This document shows positions 33,313 through 46,039 of a stretch of DNA of 64,000 nucleotides, in pieces (positions within the stretch are counted from its first letter, which is position 1; every line of letters begins with the position of its first letter). The position numbers and the translations under genes are program-made. Source of the DNA: Phytophthora sp. 'mugwort' (Eukaryota; Oomycota; Peronosporomycetes; Peronosporales; Peronosporaceae); assembly GCA_033558025.1 (NCBI GenBank), contig JAUCEF010000009.1, positions 1,488,001 through 1,552,000 on the forward strand, written 5' to 3'. The notes beneath the pieces were generated by a model. That model saw only the letters and a program-made list of their open reading frames with translations, was not told the origin of the DNA and ran no database searches.

Positions 33313-34640
33313 ATGCTGCGCAGCTGTATCTTCGACCTGGCGTGCGTCGGGCTAACGGTGTTGCTGGTGTCATGCGTAGTTAAGGTGGCAGAAAGTTCCA
33401 ATTACAAGATGAGCGACATCACCCGACAGCTGACGCTCGTGCAGGAATACTCATCTCTCGGGAAGGACGAATGGGAGCGCTTGACAGCCGCTTACAACAC
33501 GACCCGCTCGCGAGGCTGGGTTGAGAGCGACCTCGATAGTCTGAGCCGCAACGTTAAGATGCTTTACAGCACCCGCAAGGCGACCGGTACTGCTGACATG
33601 CCCCCGCACATCAAGAAATCGAAGTTGTTGAAGCTCGCTATTGACGACAAGGCCAACGTTATAAGGATGGATGATGATGCCGATGGAGATCAAGCCGAAG
33701 CGCCCCTCGGGGAACCCGACTGCAGCTTCGACCCCAACGAAGGGTTTTGGACGACCGCGAGGGCGACGAAAGTTCCGTAATGGCCGGCAGCGACGCCGCC
33801 AGCAGCAACTCGCTCCGCTACGACGCCGCAAAACGCGATGTTTCTGCTGGGGGTGACGAGATTAGCCCGGGACTCGCCTCGGACGCTAACCAAACCCCGC
33901 TGCACTGCGAAAAAAAAAAAGGAACGTTCGGCATGCCACTTGACGTGGACGACTTGGAAGCTTTCGCTTCAGCACCCAAGCCGGCGCCGCTCTTCACACC
34001 GACCGCAACTCGCCGACTCCGTAGTTCTGGTTTGAAGAATCCAAGAAAGCTGGATACACCAGGTGCTACAGGCAGTGACACCAAGCCGACGGCTGCGCAT
34101 GGTCTACAACCTGGTACACCGATGAGCAAGAGGCTAAACGATACAAAGAGCTGAAGAACTACTCGACCGGCTTGGGGGCTCCGACCTGTACGAGTTTCGT
34201 AACACTGTCGGCGTGAAGCGCGCCAGAGATGGAGACGACAACGAGCAGGTCGAAGCGAGCTATGTGAAGGTGAAGCGCGTCCGCGCCATGAAGTCGGCAA
34301 CTGCTCTAAAAAAGAAGCTGTTCGACCTCGAGAGTTCTTCCACCAAAATGGGTGAGAGCGTCTTCGAAATGATGATGCCCTTCCGCGAGGAAAATGAACG
34401 CAAGGCCGAGGCCCGTCGTGCAGATGAGAACCAGCGCTGTCGCGACGAAAACGATGCCAGAGAGGCACGTATTCTGGCCGTTAAGGCCGAGGTGGAAGAA
34501 CGTCGTCGTCTCGAGAAGATCGAGATGGAAGAGAAAGCGCGACGCGACAAGGAAGAAGCCCGTGCTCGGACGCTGAAGCTGATGCTGCTGATCGGGGCTG
34601 TCTTCAAGAAGGCCCAATTCGTGCCGATCCCGTTGACCAG
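33311..34640 (+). pseudogene. DUF6818 (Myb-like, oomycete-expanded) protein relic
   Basis: A domain resembling the oomycete DUF6818 family starts near ATG 33409 with SLGKDEWERLTAAYN, then DLDSLSRNVKMLY, GTADMPPHIKKSK and LAIDDKANVIRMDD. The family's C-terminal helical part follows at 34213-34620 in a shifted frame: KRARDGDDNEQVEASY, then a long charged coiled coil (EENERKAEARRADENQR). Frame breaks at about 33745, 34140 and 34190 separate the parts, and a 10-A run at 33909 lies between. The hydrophobic stretch before 33409 is probably an intron (GTATGC at 33311 to GGCAG at about 33391), not a signal peptide. Function unknown; proposed DNA-binding by similarity to Myb/SANT-like folds. Confidence 0.65.
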
Positions 34641-34740
34641 AGACGCGTTGGTAACGACATGTTCAAGTTGTCAAGCGTGCTCGACCCTCACAAGGTGACC
34701 AGCACGACCCCGGTCTTCAATACTTGTCAAGCCCAAACTG

Positions 34741-35811
34741 TTAGTATTGGAGCTCCAAACGACTTTGGGTGACCCAGCGAGGTGTATTCATGTTTTAACG
34801 TTCTATTACAAGTACCGTATTCCTTCTGTGCTTATCGACACCCATATTCACGATTTGCAAGGTGGCTACCACCGAACAGAAAAGTTACCTTCACTATGAA
34901 AATATGTGACGTGAGAAATATTCTTAAAGCGATATCTCGATGCTATCCAGCTCGGACTCCGAGTCAGAAAAGCTGAGCTCGTTGTCCGACGATAGATCGC
35001 TAATTACGCTATCTATCAGTTTGAGTTCGGACTATCTTGCGGTGAGGCCAACTCGTCGACTGCCTGCCCTCTCGCAGGTAGTAGTGCGAGAATATAAGCG
35101 CGTCAAAACCCGTTCATAATGGTAGAGGCGGAAAGCATCTCCCAGCTTGAACAGACCCACTCGCAAATTGTAGAACGAGTAAAAGACACGCAGAGGCTTT
35201 TTTCATATATATTGAAATGATGGACCACCTCCAGCTTGTGCCGGTTCGTGAAGCTTACACGCCTGTGCGTCAGCTTCTCGCGGCCGCTCCCGCCTAGGCT
35301 CTGCCGCCCTTGGTGCTGCGGCATCACAGCCAATCGAAGAATGAGGTACGGTACGCTTTCGGCTCCTTGCTGAATCTGTCAGCTAGTGCAAAAGGCCCGA
35401 CGGTACAGCAATTGCTGACTTGTGATTGGCTGGTTGGGTTGTCAGTAATGAGTGCCCGTCAGTAAACACAGAAGGAATACGGTAAACTCAGTAACTCAAT
35501 ACACAGCGATTCATGGCAAAAGTCGGCTTCAATGAACAAATGCGAGGATCGTCAAGAAGAGCAACCTTCATGTTGCAAACATTGCATTTGATGCACATTT
35601 CCGTAGAACACATTCATCCAACATTGTTTATTGTCGACGTAGTCTCAGCGCACTCTCAGCACAACATCAATTCATGATCAACGTAACCTTCGTTACACAA
35701 ACGACCCGAACAACGCACTTGGTCTCGGTCGAAATCAGCAGACTCCGTGGTGAGTGGCAGCCACAGGCACTCGTGACGAGCGATCTTCGCCACATCTTCA
35801 CACCGTCGCTG
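34741..35811. other. Intergenic, no supportable gene
   Basis: Just over 1 kb with short frames only and no domain recognised. Confidence 0.4.
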
Positions 35812-36993
35812 CTAAGTCCATATCACCATTGAATGTAGTCCGGATCTGTGAGATTTTGACGTTCGAGCACGATAGTTCGCCATCGTGAAAATATTGTTAA
35901 GACGTCGTCCGCGGAGTTCGGGGTTGTATGGCAGCGGAAGGTTGAGACGGCTGTACACCTTCTGCATGCTGCCCATACCCCACTCACCAGCCTGGCGCAC
36001 GGACGTAATTGCGTTGTACAACGTCCGCGCCGAGCTGCGTCGTGACGGCAGAATTCGCTCGATATCGCCGTCCATGAGCGGTGTCAAGATTCGTCCAGTC
36101 ATTGCAGTTGAGCATGGAAATGCTGAGCCGGAAACCACGTTCAACTTCTGGTCGGGGCAGAATTATTATTATTATTTTTTTTTTTTGGGGGGGGTCCAGC
36201 AACTTGAGACGGGACTCCAGCGAGGTGTCGGAATCGTTCCACGAACAGGGACAGTTATGCTTGCACCAAATAATACCGCCATCAGCAGCGAAGCAGATAG
36301 CCCCTGTGACAAAAACGGAGTGGACCCAGCCCTTATACATGGCGTTTTGCAAGCCTGCGTTGGAAGGCTGCATCGCTGGAGTTAAAGTTAATAGAGCTCG
36401 TGATGAATTTTCAGTGTTTACCCGTAGATTCTCTCCGTCAATGAACCCAAACGTGTTCATTAGCAACGTTCCCGGGCTTCGACAAGTCTTGCCAGCTTCA
36501 CTTGCCGTGCAGGTGATGGAAACGAAAATGCGAGAAGGGGCGTATCCTTGCAGCGTCTTCATAGACCCTCTTTATCGTTCCGCAGCGTCGTCGATAACGT
36601 GCTGGCGGAACGCCAAACACCATACAGAAGGTGCTATCTTCCATAGAACCGACGTAGAAACAGAGCACAAGGCCTAGTACTTGGTGGTGGCGGAGTTTTG
36701 GAAGACGTCCTCGAGCTGCTGCATACTGGATAGCGTAGCTCTTCGAAAACCTTCTGAGCAGTTGGTGGAAAGCAGGCCTATAAAGAAGTTAGTATTTGGT
36801 AGCACCAGCAATGATGAATGACATCACGCTCGTACCTTGTCAAGCTGGTTGCATTGATGAAGTTGGTGTCCTTCCCGGATCTGTACAGGGACATCCATGC
36901 CGATTCGTTGGGTGGGTCCAACGATTGCGCGGCCATGTAATGGCGCGATTTCATCACGATCCTCCATGCCTCCTCCACAAACAAACGGAACAC
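35812..36993 (-). pseudogene. PIF/Harbinger-type transposase (DDE_Tnp_4), degenerate
   Basis: Minus strand, N to C: NFINATSLTRYERDVIH (near 36800-36880), then GFIDGENLRV (first catalytic Asp), NAMYKGWVHSVFVTG, FAADGGIIW and SWNDSDTS (second), and in another frame EWGMGSMQKVYSRL with LPYNPELRGRRL (third catalytic region). A homopolymer insertion at about 36164-36190 (ATT repeats, T run, G run) sits in the middle and at least one frame is lost there. Confidence 0.7.
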
Positions 36994-37589
36994 TTCACAC
37001 GGGCCTCGCTTAAGTCCTTGTCGTAGTTCCTGAAGACCTCAGCCAAGCACAGCACCGCATCGTACTCATCGTTCTCAACCATAATTGTCTCTTCGTCGGC
37101 AGTCACACCGTACTCGGTCATGGTAACTTCGTTCTCGTGGGCATCGGGGTGTGCTGGGTGATTGCCAAGTTTGAAAATGAACCCGACAGGAGAATCTAGA
37201 AGATTTTGCCTTCACTAGTGTCCGAGTGAAAGTGTCAGGTACATTTAAAATGAAATGGACGCTGCTTCTGGGCATTAGGCATGGAACACAGCTGCTTCGT
37301 TTTAGGCATTTGTGGTAGGCCCGCTTGGCGATATGTCAGCATATATCTTCTTATTTTTGCTGGCTTACTTGCTACAGATATGCAAGTGGTTATGCTATTT
37401 TGGAAGGCTTCCATTATGACTGGTCATATATATTATGAGGTATAGCTCAATAAGAGAAGGCGTGCGCACTTTGTTTAGGAAACGCCGTGCTGTATGATGT
37501 GGTAGGGTGACTGGAGGACGCGAGCTGGGGCTGGAGCCCCAGCCACATCGCCCCCCCCCCTCACTTACTAACAACGACCTATTGAACAA
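36994..37589. other. Intergenic, no supportable gene
   Basis: About 600 bp. A C homopolymer lies at 37552-37560. Nothing else supported. Confidence 0.4.
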
Positions 37590-38870
37590 ACAAACACTTC
37601 AGATTTGTACGTACGAAGGACCTACCGCCCATGAGCAACGGACACATGAGGATGGACACCCGCTAGGGCTAGAGGAATTTTCTGGAAAGAAAGGGGGGAA
37701 CATAATGTGGAGGGATAAGATCCTGACACACTGACACACATGGGAAAGGTAGATCAAGAGTACGGTTGGAAGATGTTGGAAAAGAACCAACCTGACCCCA
37801 CTGCGCTCCTGACGGACATTACGCCAGAGAAGCCAATCATCTCGGCGGAGGTGGAAATCTCAAAGGAAGAGGCGAAGATCAGCGTTGGCGGCTGCAACAC
37901 TGAACTCGGGTGCACACTGCGATGTTGAACCTGTTCAACCAGTCGCTAGGCAATGTTTTCCTCCCGGGACTGCCTGATTGATGCCACGGATGAAGCCACG
38001 CGACATCTGGAAGGAACTCGAGCAGACGGGCTCGGAAATGCGGGTGTAGTCATTGAACTACGGCGGTAATGGGAGAGGCTGACCGTTGACAACTGGAGTG
38101 ACGTAGAAACCCTTTTTCCCCAACCGAAAAAGCTGCGCAATGACATCAACCAGAAGATGAGAAGTCTGGTTGGTAAGGATATGGTTACCGAACCCTGGTG
38201 TGCATGGAAGTTCTCTCTCTACCTCCGAGTGAGTTATGGGCGGGTTCCATCAGCATGGCGGAAGAGTGGCTCACGATTGAGTTCGTCGGGATGGGTCTAC
38301 GGTGTGTTTTCGGCGATCGTTTAAGGAATGGAGATCAGCACGTTAACTGAGAAGAAACGCACAGTGTCGACCAATGTGGCGAAGAAATTCCTTTGTGTTA
38401 ACGCCATTTAAAGAGGTAGGAGAAAATCCGGACAGCTTGTTACACAACTAGAAAAGCAATCTTAATACAAGTAAAACGGATAAGCACGGATAGAGGTACT
38501 GAGTTGCCAATGAAGTGCTAAAGCACTATTGCTTAAAAGAAGGAATAGTGTACCAGCAATCCAACTTCGAACCCCAGGAAGAGTGGGGCGGCTGAGCGAT
38601 CAAATCAGACTGTAATGTGCTTTGTGCTCCCGTTGGATCAGGCATGGCCTCAAAATGGTAGCCTGGCCTTAATGTACATGACAGCTGTGTCAAATCAATT
38701 TCCAGTTGCACAACTACGTATGAAGCACGTTATGAAACGTCGAGCGGCCATAAGGTGCTGGCGAGATTGGGCGGGAGGATCATTACGCATGAATTATATC
38801 GCTCCAGTCGGGCGTGATTCCATCAGCTTCACGTGGCACGCATACGCGTCGACCAATTAGAGCATCGACC
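37590..38870 (+). mobile_element. Second, heavily decayed copia relic
   Basis: Plus-strand frames with gag-like composition (37590-37920), and near 38480-38520 an integrase-like phrase (RISTDRGTELPMKC) in which the catalytic Asp context is still readable. Shortly after comes a QQSNFEPQEEWG-like stretch matching the segment downstream of that motif in the intact-order element at 27800-27870. No LTRs found. Frame broken throughout. Confidence 0.45.
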
Positions 38871-40672
38871 CGCGGTAAAGCCGAGTTTGCCTGCGACCGC
38901 GCACGACCGTCTTGGCATGGTCTAACCGAATGTCGCTGCTCCACATGCCCGTGCGATTCATACATCCACGATCAGACCTGCTGACACCGTGGGCTTGTTC
39001 TTCAACTCGAGAAGAGAAGGTGCTGAGGGAGCATTGTCCCGGCCACGGTGATAGCCAAAGTGGCCCTAAATCGTTTGTGACTTGATCCGCCCTTCCGTGG
39101 CCGCACCTCGCGCGAACCTCGCGTAATGGTGATCTTGGGCCCCGCCGCAAAGTAGCGGGGCACTTCGATCCACATTGATGATGTTCCTCGGCTAGGATGT
39201 TGTGCGCAGCAATGGCTTGTTGAACCCTATGAATAAAGATGCGGGAGGTTTATGCAGCATCTTCATGAATTGTGCAGACGACAGACTAGTCGGTCAAAGT
39301 TTCGCGCAAATCGAAATGATGCTAGTATTCAGACTACCAAAAGTTTAGAGAATACACCCGAAAATTCGAGATGGCGAGCTAGAATTATAAATTTGAGCAG
39401 GATAAAAGTCGATTGAGAGCTTTCTCGTGGTCGCAATCGATTCGTCTCGAAATGTTATGCTAGAACCTCCAATAAAATAATGAGTTCGCTCTCCATGCTG
39501 GAAACGACGTTTTGGAGCTGCCATTGCTCATAACGACTGAATGAAAATCGATAGTGTTGGTTTCAAAAAAGGCTGGGCTTCTCTACGTTGCGATAGTGCA
39601 GCCAGTTTGCACTTCAGCGAATGGTTAACTAGCATTCTTTGTTTTGCGCAGTCTCATATGCTCGAGCGTCGGCCATATAAAGTTATTATCCAGCTGCGAC
39701 GATGATGGAGTCGTATCGCCGCGATTATCGAAATCGCGAAGCCCCATCTTGATAAGAGATCAGCCCAGCTGTTATCGTCGCCGGTAATGTCATGAGCCTC
39801 GTAACCCAGCGACAGCAGGAGAGATGGCCAGCGATGAAGCTTAACAGCGGCACTGAAGAAGATACAGTGGTGGGCACAAATATGTAGCGAAGATTGCGAT
39901 GGTCATATAAAGACTGAAATCATCCGGGCGCCGACGGGTTCTGCGGCAATTTTTTTCCGGCAATATTATTAGATCAAGTCGTCGAAGATATTGTCATTAA
40001 CGTATAGCCATAAATCTTCAAAAATTGCGTCAATGGAAATTGGTATTCACTGGAGGGTCATGACGTCTGCTGTGTGGGCTGCAATAAACAAAATGGCGCC
40101 TGATTGGTACGGTGCTGTTGTACACGCGCCATTTAGAGAGCCCACGTTTTCGTGGCCACATGTACTGCCTTCGGAGTTTGCGTGAAACAGTTCAAGACCT
40201 CAGGGCCACATATGGCTGGTTTGGAAAGGGATTGGCAGACGTCGTTTGAGAGGATCCTCGAGATCACTGAATATTTTTGATCTCTCGGGGCTGCAATATG
40301 TATTGCGATGCATTTGAGCGCTTGCAATAAGGTGTTTCTACTGTTAGCCTTGTTCTAATTACTACGTCCCGTAAATGAATTTGGATTCAGTACTGGGATG
40401 TACAGGAAATCTTCTACAAATACCAAGTTAGTTGTTATGTAACCTTATTTGATATTAAACATTGGCATGCGCAGGGGTTAATTAGGACGGGGTTAAGAGC
40501 AATGCAAATACATGAATATATATTCGTCCATCACTGCGTAGTAACGGAAATGACCGATAAGAAGACCTGTCCGATTAGAGTCCGGGCTCTGGAACCAGTC
40601 ATTAAAAAATAGGAGACCTACCACTATAGGGACCCTATTGTTCCTCGCGTTTAAGAAGAGCACTTCACGATA
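38871..40672. other. Long stretch without a recognised gene
   Basis: About 1.8 kb read on both strands; only short frames, no domain. May be old transposon sequence beyond recognition. Confidence 0.4.
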
Positions 40673-40849
40673 ATGGCGCGCCGCCGCAACGCCATTTCGA
40701 TCTGGCGAAAACAAGAGGTCATCGCGTGGATCATCGAAGAGGGCGAAAACTGCCCGAGTTGCGCGGTCGCCCACTTTGCTCCTCTCGGCCTCGCTATATC
40801 ACTCGTTCAAGGACATTTTTGTGTCATGAGATTAACGCGTGTATCATGA
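40673..40849 (+). pseudogene. Helix-turn-helix N-terminal fragment of a transposase
   Basis: ATG at 40673 opens a 58-codon frame beginning with a basic MARRRNAIS and followed by KQEVIAWIIEEGEN, the form seen at the N-terminus of oomycete transposases with a Psq/CENP-B-like HTH. It runs straight into gypsy-related sequence at about 40850. Confidence 0.35.
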
Positions 40850-40992
40850 TGCAAGATGACCTAGGAGAAATCCCCGCCAAGTCCTGGAAAGTGTAGTCAT
40901 AGGAGACGACCAGTCTTAGATATAGCACTTTGGCAATATTCCTGGAATCTCAGTCACTTTTACTTTTTCATCGCTTCACCTGAGCTACGACA
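40850..40992 (+). mobile_element. 3' fragment of a gypsy element: pol end plus LTR
   Basis: 40850-40891 matches the last codons and spacer of pol at about 44649-44693. 40892-40992 matches the LTR at 44694-44803. So a pol tail precedes the left LTR, showing a second copy of the element was here. A 40-bp block inside the LTR is inverted relative to the other copy. Confidence 0.7.
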
Positions 40993-43900
40993 TATAAATG
41001 CTTCTATTTTTTGCGTATCCCGTCCGGTCAAACATGGCAAGCACGGGACTGGGGAAGCAAGACAAGACTATAAGGATATTCAAGTTCGACGGAGCGGTCA
41101 AAGGATACTATGACGTCATCATATTTCGCGATGGGGGCTGGATGGATTGGCTCGAGCTCTGTCACCAGATTGATCAACTGCGAGAATCGTGGCAGCTGAC
41201 GGCCCCAAGACGAAGACATTGGCAACTACTGCGCGTGGTGGGGCAAGTCATTTTCAAGCACGATTTGCGGTTGTTCAATGCATCCATTGACACGGCCACG
41301 AGGTAGGCAACACCACCGATCATGACAGAGCAAGCGTTAACAGCCGGATTGGCGGCACTTACCGTATGTTCTTGTGCGTTTGATGTAACAACGCGCCTCC
41401 GATAACGGCTCAGTGAGCTACGGAAAACGCGAGAAATGTCCGTCGATGACTACGCTAACCAGTTCGAGTATCCGCTGGAGCTCGGGGGGGGGGGGGGGGG
41501 GTACAGCTTGATGTCATTCCGAACGACATAGTCGCAACGTTTCACCATAGAATGCCAACACCGTGGCGGGAAAGGGTAGAGTTCCTGCACATCGTAATCA
41601 TGACGAAGCATTGCTAGAGCTGCGGGCTAATTATATAGACTGCGAACGAGTGGAAGCTTCGCGACCACAACGCGACCCGCGAACGCAGAAGAGAAGATCG
41701 CTCCCAGTATCCTCCCAAAGCCCAGCCCAAAAACGAAAATGACCAGCATGCTAAAGTAAAGCGTAAGCGGGATATAGAAGGTACCAGTGAATGCGGTTAC
41801 TGCGACGCTCAAGGGATGCCCTTCCACCGGAATCACCAGGTATCGGAGTGTTTCCGAAACCCAGAGTCGCCATGCTATCGGCCGAATGCCAACAAGCGCT
41901 TCAAAACGAACGCCGACAACCAGAAAATTAAGGCGGAGATAGCAGCCGCGCTCTTCAGCACGGACGATAGCAGTGACGCGGACATTGAGACAGCATATGC
42001 AGGCATGACATGTGAGACCGCAGAGCAGCACGACATCGCTGTTGTGCGAAGTCCATTGGATGCCGGCGGAAAAATTCGAATCCGAGTTAAATTATGCCAC
42101 CCGCTGTCTAAGCAAAAGTTCTTGGCGTTGCTAGATTCGGGCGCAACAAATCAACCGTGGCCAAGGAGGTGGTTTCAAAACAGTTAGGCGAATATCGAAA
42201 CGCAGCTGGAATTTTGAAGAAAACATGCGGGATCATTGAGCTTACATTCAAGATCGAAGATGTTAGAATATCTCGCCAGGTAACACATATTTCAGATCGC
42301 GGATACACTGTTTTACCCCAATATTTTAGGAACCGACTTTACGGAAGAACAGAAGATTATACTCGACTTCAAAGCGCGGGAATCCGGTGGATGGAGCCGC
42401 CATCCCGATGTTGACAGCGAAACCAAACCAAGGCCCGATGTTATTTGCGATTACAAACACGGAAATTCGGGTTGATCGAATTCGGGACGGCACCGGAAGA
42501 GAAGTAGGTGTCGGCGCCTTTGTGCCTAAAGAAGATTTGACACTGGATCAGCAAAGCGGCTCCAACACGCTCGAACGTGTTACGGTGGTGTTTGTAGGGC
42601 CAGTAGGGAAACTGAAGTTACCGCCATACGTCTAGACGGTCAAGCTCGGCGCGGTCCCGTCCGTCCAAGCACCTTATAGCGTCCCTCACAAGTTGCGAGC
42701 AGCTACCCTGAAAGAGCTAGAGCGTCTCGTCCGTTTGGGGTTCCTGAACCGGACAAGGACTCGCCGTGGGCAGCTCCAGCACATTGGAGTGGTGATGCAG
42801 CGACTCATCGAGGCAGGCGTGATGATACATGCTGAGCGAAGAGCCAGTTTTGTGCAATGAGCGTGGATTATCTCGGGTACAATATTTCAAGGGAGGGCAA
42901 GAGCCCCATTCTAAATATGGTGGAGGCAATTCGACGCTTGGCAAGACCCCCAATATCCGAGATCTCCGATGGTTCATTGGCATGGTTAATTACTACAAGG
43001 ACATGTTGCCAAGCGGCGATCTGCGTCGCTTGCACCACTTACTGCGCTCACATCCCCGCGCGCTCCTGTCGCTGGACAAAGAGCGAACAGAAGGCATTTG
43101 ATGCAGTCAAGACGATGATTAGCCAAACGACTTTACTCGCGTACCCCGATTTTAACAAAACATTAGACATTTACACGGACGCATCAGACTACCAGCTCGG
43201 TGGGGTTCTGATGCAAGGCGGTAATCCGCTTGCGTTCTGGTCTTAAAAGTGTGACGATACCCAACGCAAGTACGCCACCAACAAGAATAACTACTCAGCA
43301 TTCAGTTGATGCTGCGTGAATTCCGATCGCTCGTTTGGGGACAGAAGATACGAGTGTTTACCGACCATCGTAATTCTACGTTCCAGAATATAACAAACTG
43401 GACAATTCTCCGCTGGAGCTTGGAAGATAGAAGAATATGGTCCAGAGCTGATTTACATCAAGGGAAAAGATAATGTGGCAGCAGATGCGTTGTCAAGATT
43501 ACCGATCGAAACAACGGAGCAACATATAATCGCCACTACAGGCGAACATGAGCCAGTGCTATTCTCAATGGCGCCAAGCCATTGGACCTGAAACCGGCAG
43601 ATATAATTTTGTAATGCGAGAGATTGGAAGAATACAACTGCTTACGACTGCCAAGGATGGGCGAATTATAGTGCCACGATCGCTGCAGAAAACGATCATG
43701 CGACATATCACGAGTGGCTTATTCACCCTGGCATTACAATTATGACTCAGTTGATCAAGACAGCGTTCTATTGACGTAGGATGGACATCGATATCAAGGC
43801 ATGGGTGCTACGCTGCCAGTATGTGCAACCATAAAGCATGTTTCCAAAGCATACGGCCAGATCCCACAGAAAATTATGGAAGGTCGGCCCTGGAACGAGA

Positions 43901-44803
43901 TCGCGATTTACGCCGTTAAACCCGTCTGCCAAGGCCGCTGGCGAGCGGTATCAATCATGGACACTAGCACTAAGTTAATCGAGCTCGCGGTGCAAGACGA
44001 TACGTCCAGTGCAGAAGCAGCACAAATCATCGACCAAGTATGGGTCAACCGACATCCGCGACCGAAGCGGTGCATCTTCAACGGAGGCTCTGAGTTCAAA
44101 CTGGAATTTCGGAAACTTCTCGAGTCCTACGGGATTGAAGCAGCGCCAACCACGGCCCGTAATCCGCAAGCCAATTCGACAATTGAAAGGGTCCATCGAT
44201 GCATTAATGAGAAGCTCCGCACCCAGTCGATCAAGACCAAAGCAGATTGGGAGAACTGCTTATCGACGGTGGCGTAGCGCTACGGGCCTCGCACCATACG
44301 ATGATAAGTTGCAGCCCCGCTCAAGCCGCATTTAGACGCGATATGCTCTTCCCGACGTCCCGCACGCGGTGGACTGGGAAGCCCAGCAGGAGCGAAAAGA
44401 GGCTCAAGTAGCTAAGGCTACAGCCCGTGAAAATGCCGGGCGAAACGCTCACGAGTATGCCCCCGGGAATTTGGTAATCGTGGCGAACAATGACCCACGT
44501 AGAGCAAAGCTCGCACCGACCTATGCCGGACATTACGAGGTCGACTCTGTACGCAGCAACGGCATCGTCGTCATTAACAAGAAGAGGTATCTGGAACTCT
44601 TCATATCCGTCGACTCCGTCCTGCCTCGTCGGCGACGTGGACTCTGTCATGATGCGAGATGACCAAGAAGAATCCCCGCCAAGCCCAGGAAAATGTAGTG
44701 ATAAGAGACGACCTTGCGAGATTCCAGGAATAGTGCCAAAGTGCCAAATCTAAGACTAAAGAGATCACATGTCCTTTTTTATCGCTTCACATGAGCTACG
44801 ACA
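40892..44803 (+). mobile_element. Ty3/gypsy-type LTR retrotransposon, degenerate
   Basis: Order on the plus strand: gag relic (about 41030-41800), zinc-knuckle-like CGYCDAQG...H...C (about 41795-41850), aspartic protease with LLDSGATN (about 42126), RT flanks, RNase H with YTDASDYQLGGVL (about 43170-43220), integrase zinc-binding region and core (43700-44280), and a C-terminal domain to 44660. The RT fingers and palm are missing between about 42760 and 42800. The integrase second catalytic Asp reads Asn (CIFNGGSEF). Short LTRs of about 101 and 110 bp start TGTAGT and end CTACGACA. A G homopolymer lies at about 41486-41502. Dead in several ways. Confidence 0.8.
44694..44803 (+). repeat. Right LTR of the gypsy element
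   Basis: TGTAGT...CTACGACA, about 110 bp; outer parts match 40892-40992, the inner 40 bp (44718-44757) is the reverse complement of 40912-40951. Confidence 0.7.
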
Positions 44804-45325
44804 CATGGAAGGAGAGCGACCGAGTCTTCTAACCAAGTTCCTCAACCCGCGGCCACCTTATTGTGCAAGTTTTGTGTGGTTGTGTGCGCGCGGTGTTCGA
44901 GGCGTGAGGCATACTCGATCGCCACGACGTTTACGGAGAGAAGTTCATGGCGGCTTGGTCCGCAGACGCGAACATGGAGGACGACGAAAGCGATGACGCT
45001 TCAACATGAAGGAGCTGTATGACTGCCAGGATGAAATCAGCGTTTTGCATGATGATAAATCGAAGCACGTTTTCTAATTAGTGTCCGTTTTGGCAAAATT
45101 TCTCGTTACTACTACTAATAAGACAGGATTGTATTCGGGCATTTCCGTTAATAGAGTGGTTTAGCAAATCGGCAGCGGTCGCCTAGCTTTCCCCGCGCAA
45201 ATTCAGACACGTATGGCTTTTATTGAGGTGATGAAAGCATTTACGACCTGATTTCCATAGCAGGAATAACCAATGCGATGTCATCCTCTATTCTAGCGCT
45301 GAGTAACGCTGAAGAATCGACTAAT
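44804..45325. other. Intergenic, no supportable gene
   Basis: About 520 bp, no domain recognised. Confidence 0.4.
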
Positions 45326-45874
45326 CTAGTTTGGGCTTGTGCAGTTTCTGAAGTTCGTCAGAAGGGTCGCCACCATGTAGTACTTTTCGACAGGAGAAAG
45401 TAACGGCTTCGAAGCGACCTTCATATCCACGTATGGCCAAAATCGAGTTATATCACCAAAGCACCACTCAACAGATACGCGGACAGCGCTCAATGCGCAG
45501 CTAAAAGCTTCCTGCTCTCGGGTAATACGATACACTTTGTACCCAACCACCAGTGTTTGGTCGGTTTGGGTACGCTGGGTCACCATACAGGCAGAAGGCC
45601 TCGCCATGTTCGCCGTCGAGGCGAAGAGACGTCTTTTATGAAGTAAGTAGATGTCGTGGCAGCGACCGGTAACAGGCCCGTGAAAGATAATAACCCATCC
45701 GGGGCCATCATTCCTTGATACTTCAGTGCATGCTTTCGTTTGTGTCCATTGTAGCACTACCGCTGGTCGTGTGAAGGACGAGCAATGGCACGCACAATCA
45801 GTGCTTCCTAAAAATATATGGTGCAAAAGGTGATACCTACCATTATTGATTGCATAAGACCAGCCCCGTTGCAT
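45326..45874 (-). pseudogene. PIF/Harbinger-like transposase fragment
   Basis: A 182-codon minus-strand frame. Its middle resembles the nuclease core (GPVTGRCHDIYLL, with a conserved HD), and its end (VSVEWCFGDITRFW, EKYYMVATLLTNFRNC) matches the C-terminal part of oomycete DDE_Tnp_4 transposases. N-terminal domain missing. Confidence 0.6.
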
Positions 45875-46039
45875 TAGTTATTAAAGATGGTACCTGACGA
45901 GGTTTACCCAATAATGACTGCGCAAAAATGGTATTTGACCAATGAAATCAACACTTTGAAATTCGCACCACCAGCCATCCGCGCGAGTGCGCCACTAACC
46001 ACCTTATCTCTGGAATACAGAGTCCTCATTGCTTTCATT

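Noticed and set aside
33313..33408. Signal-peptide-like hydrophobic start before the DUF6818 domain
   Set aside because: It is bounded by GTATGC and GGCAG and the family is not secreted in this way; an intron is the simpler reading.
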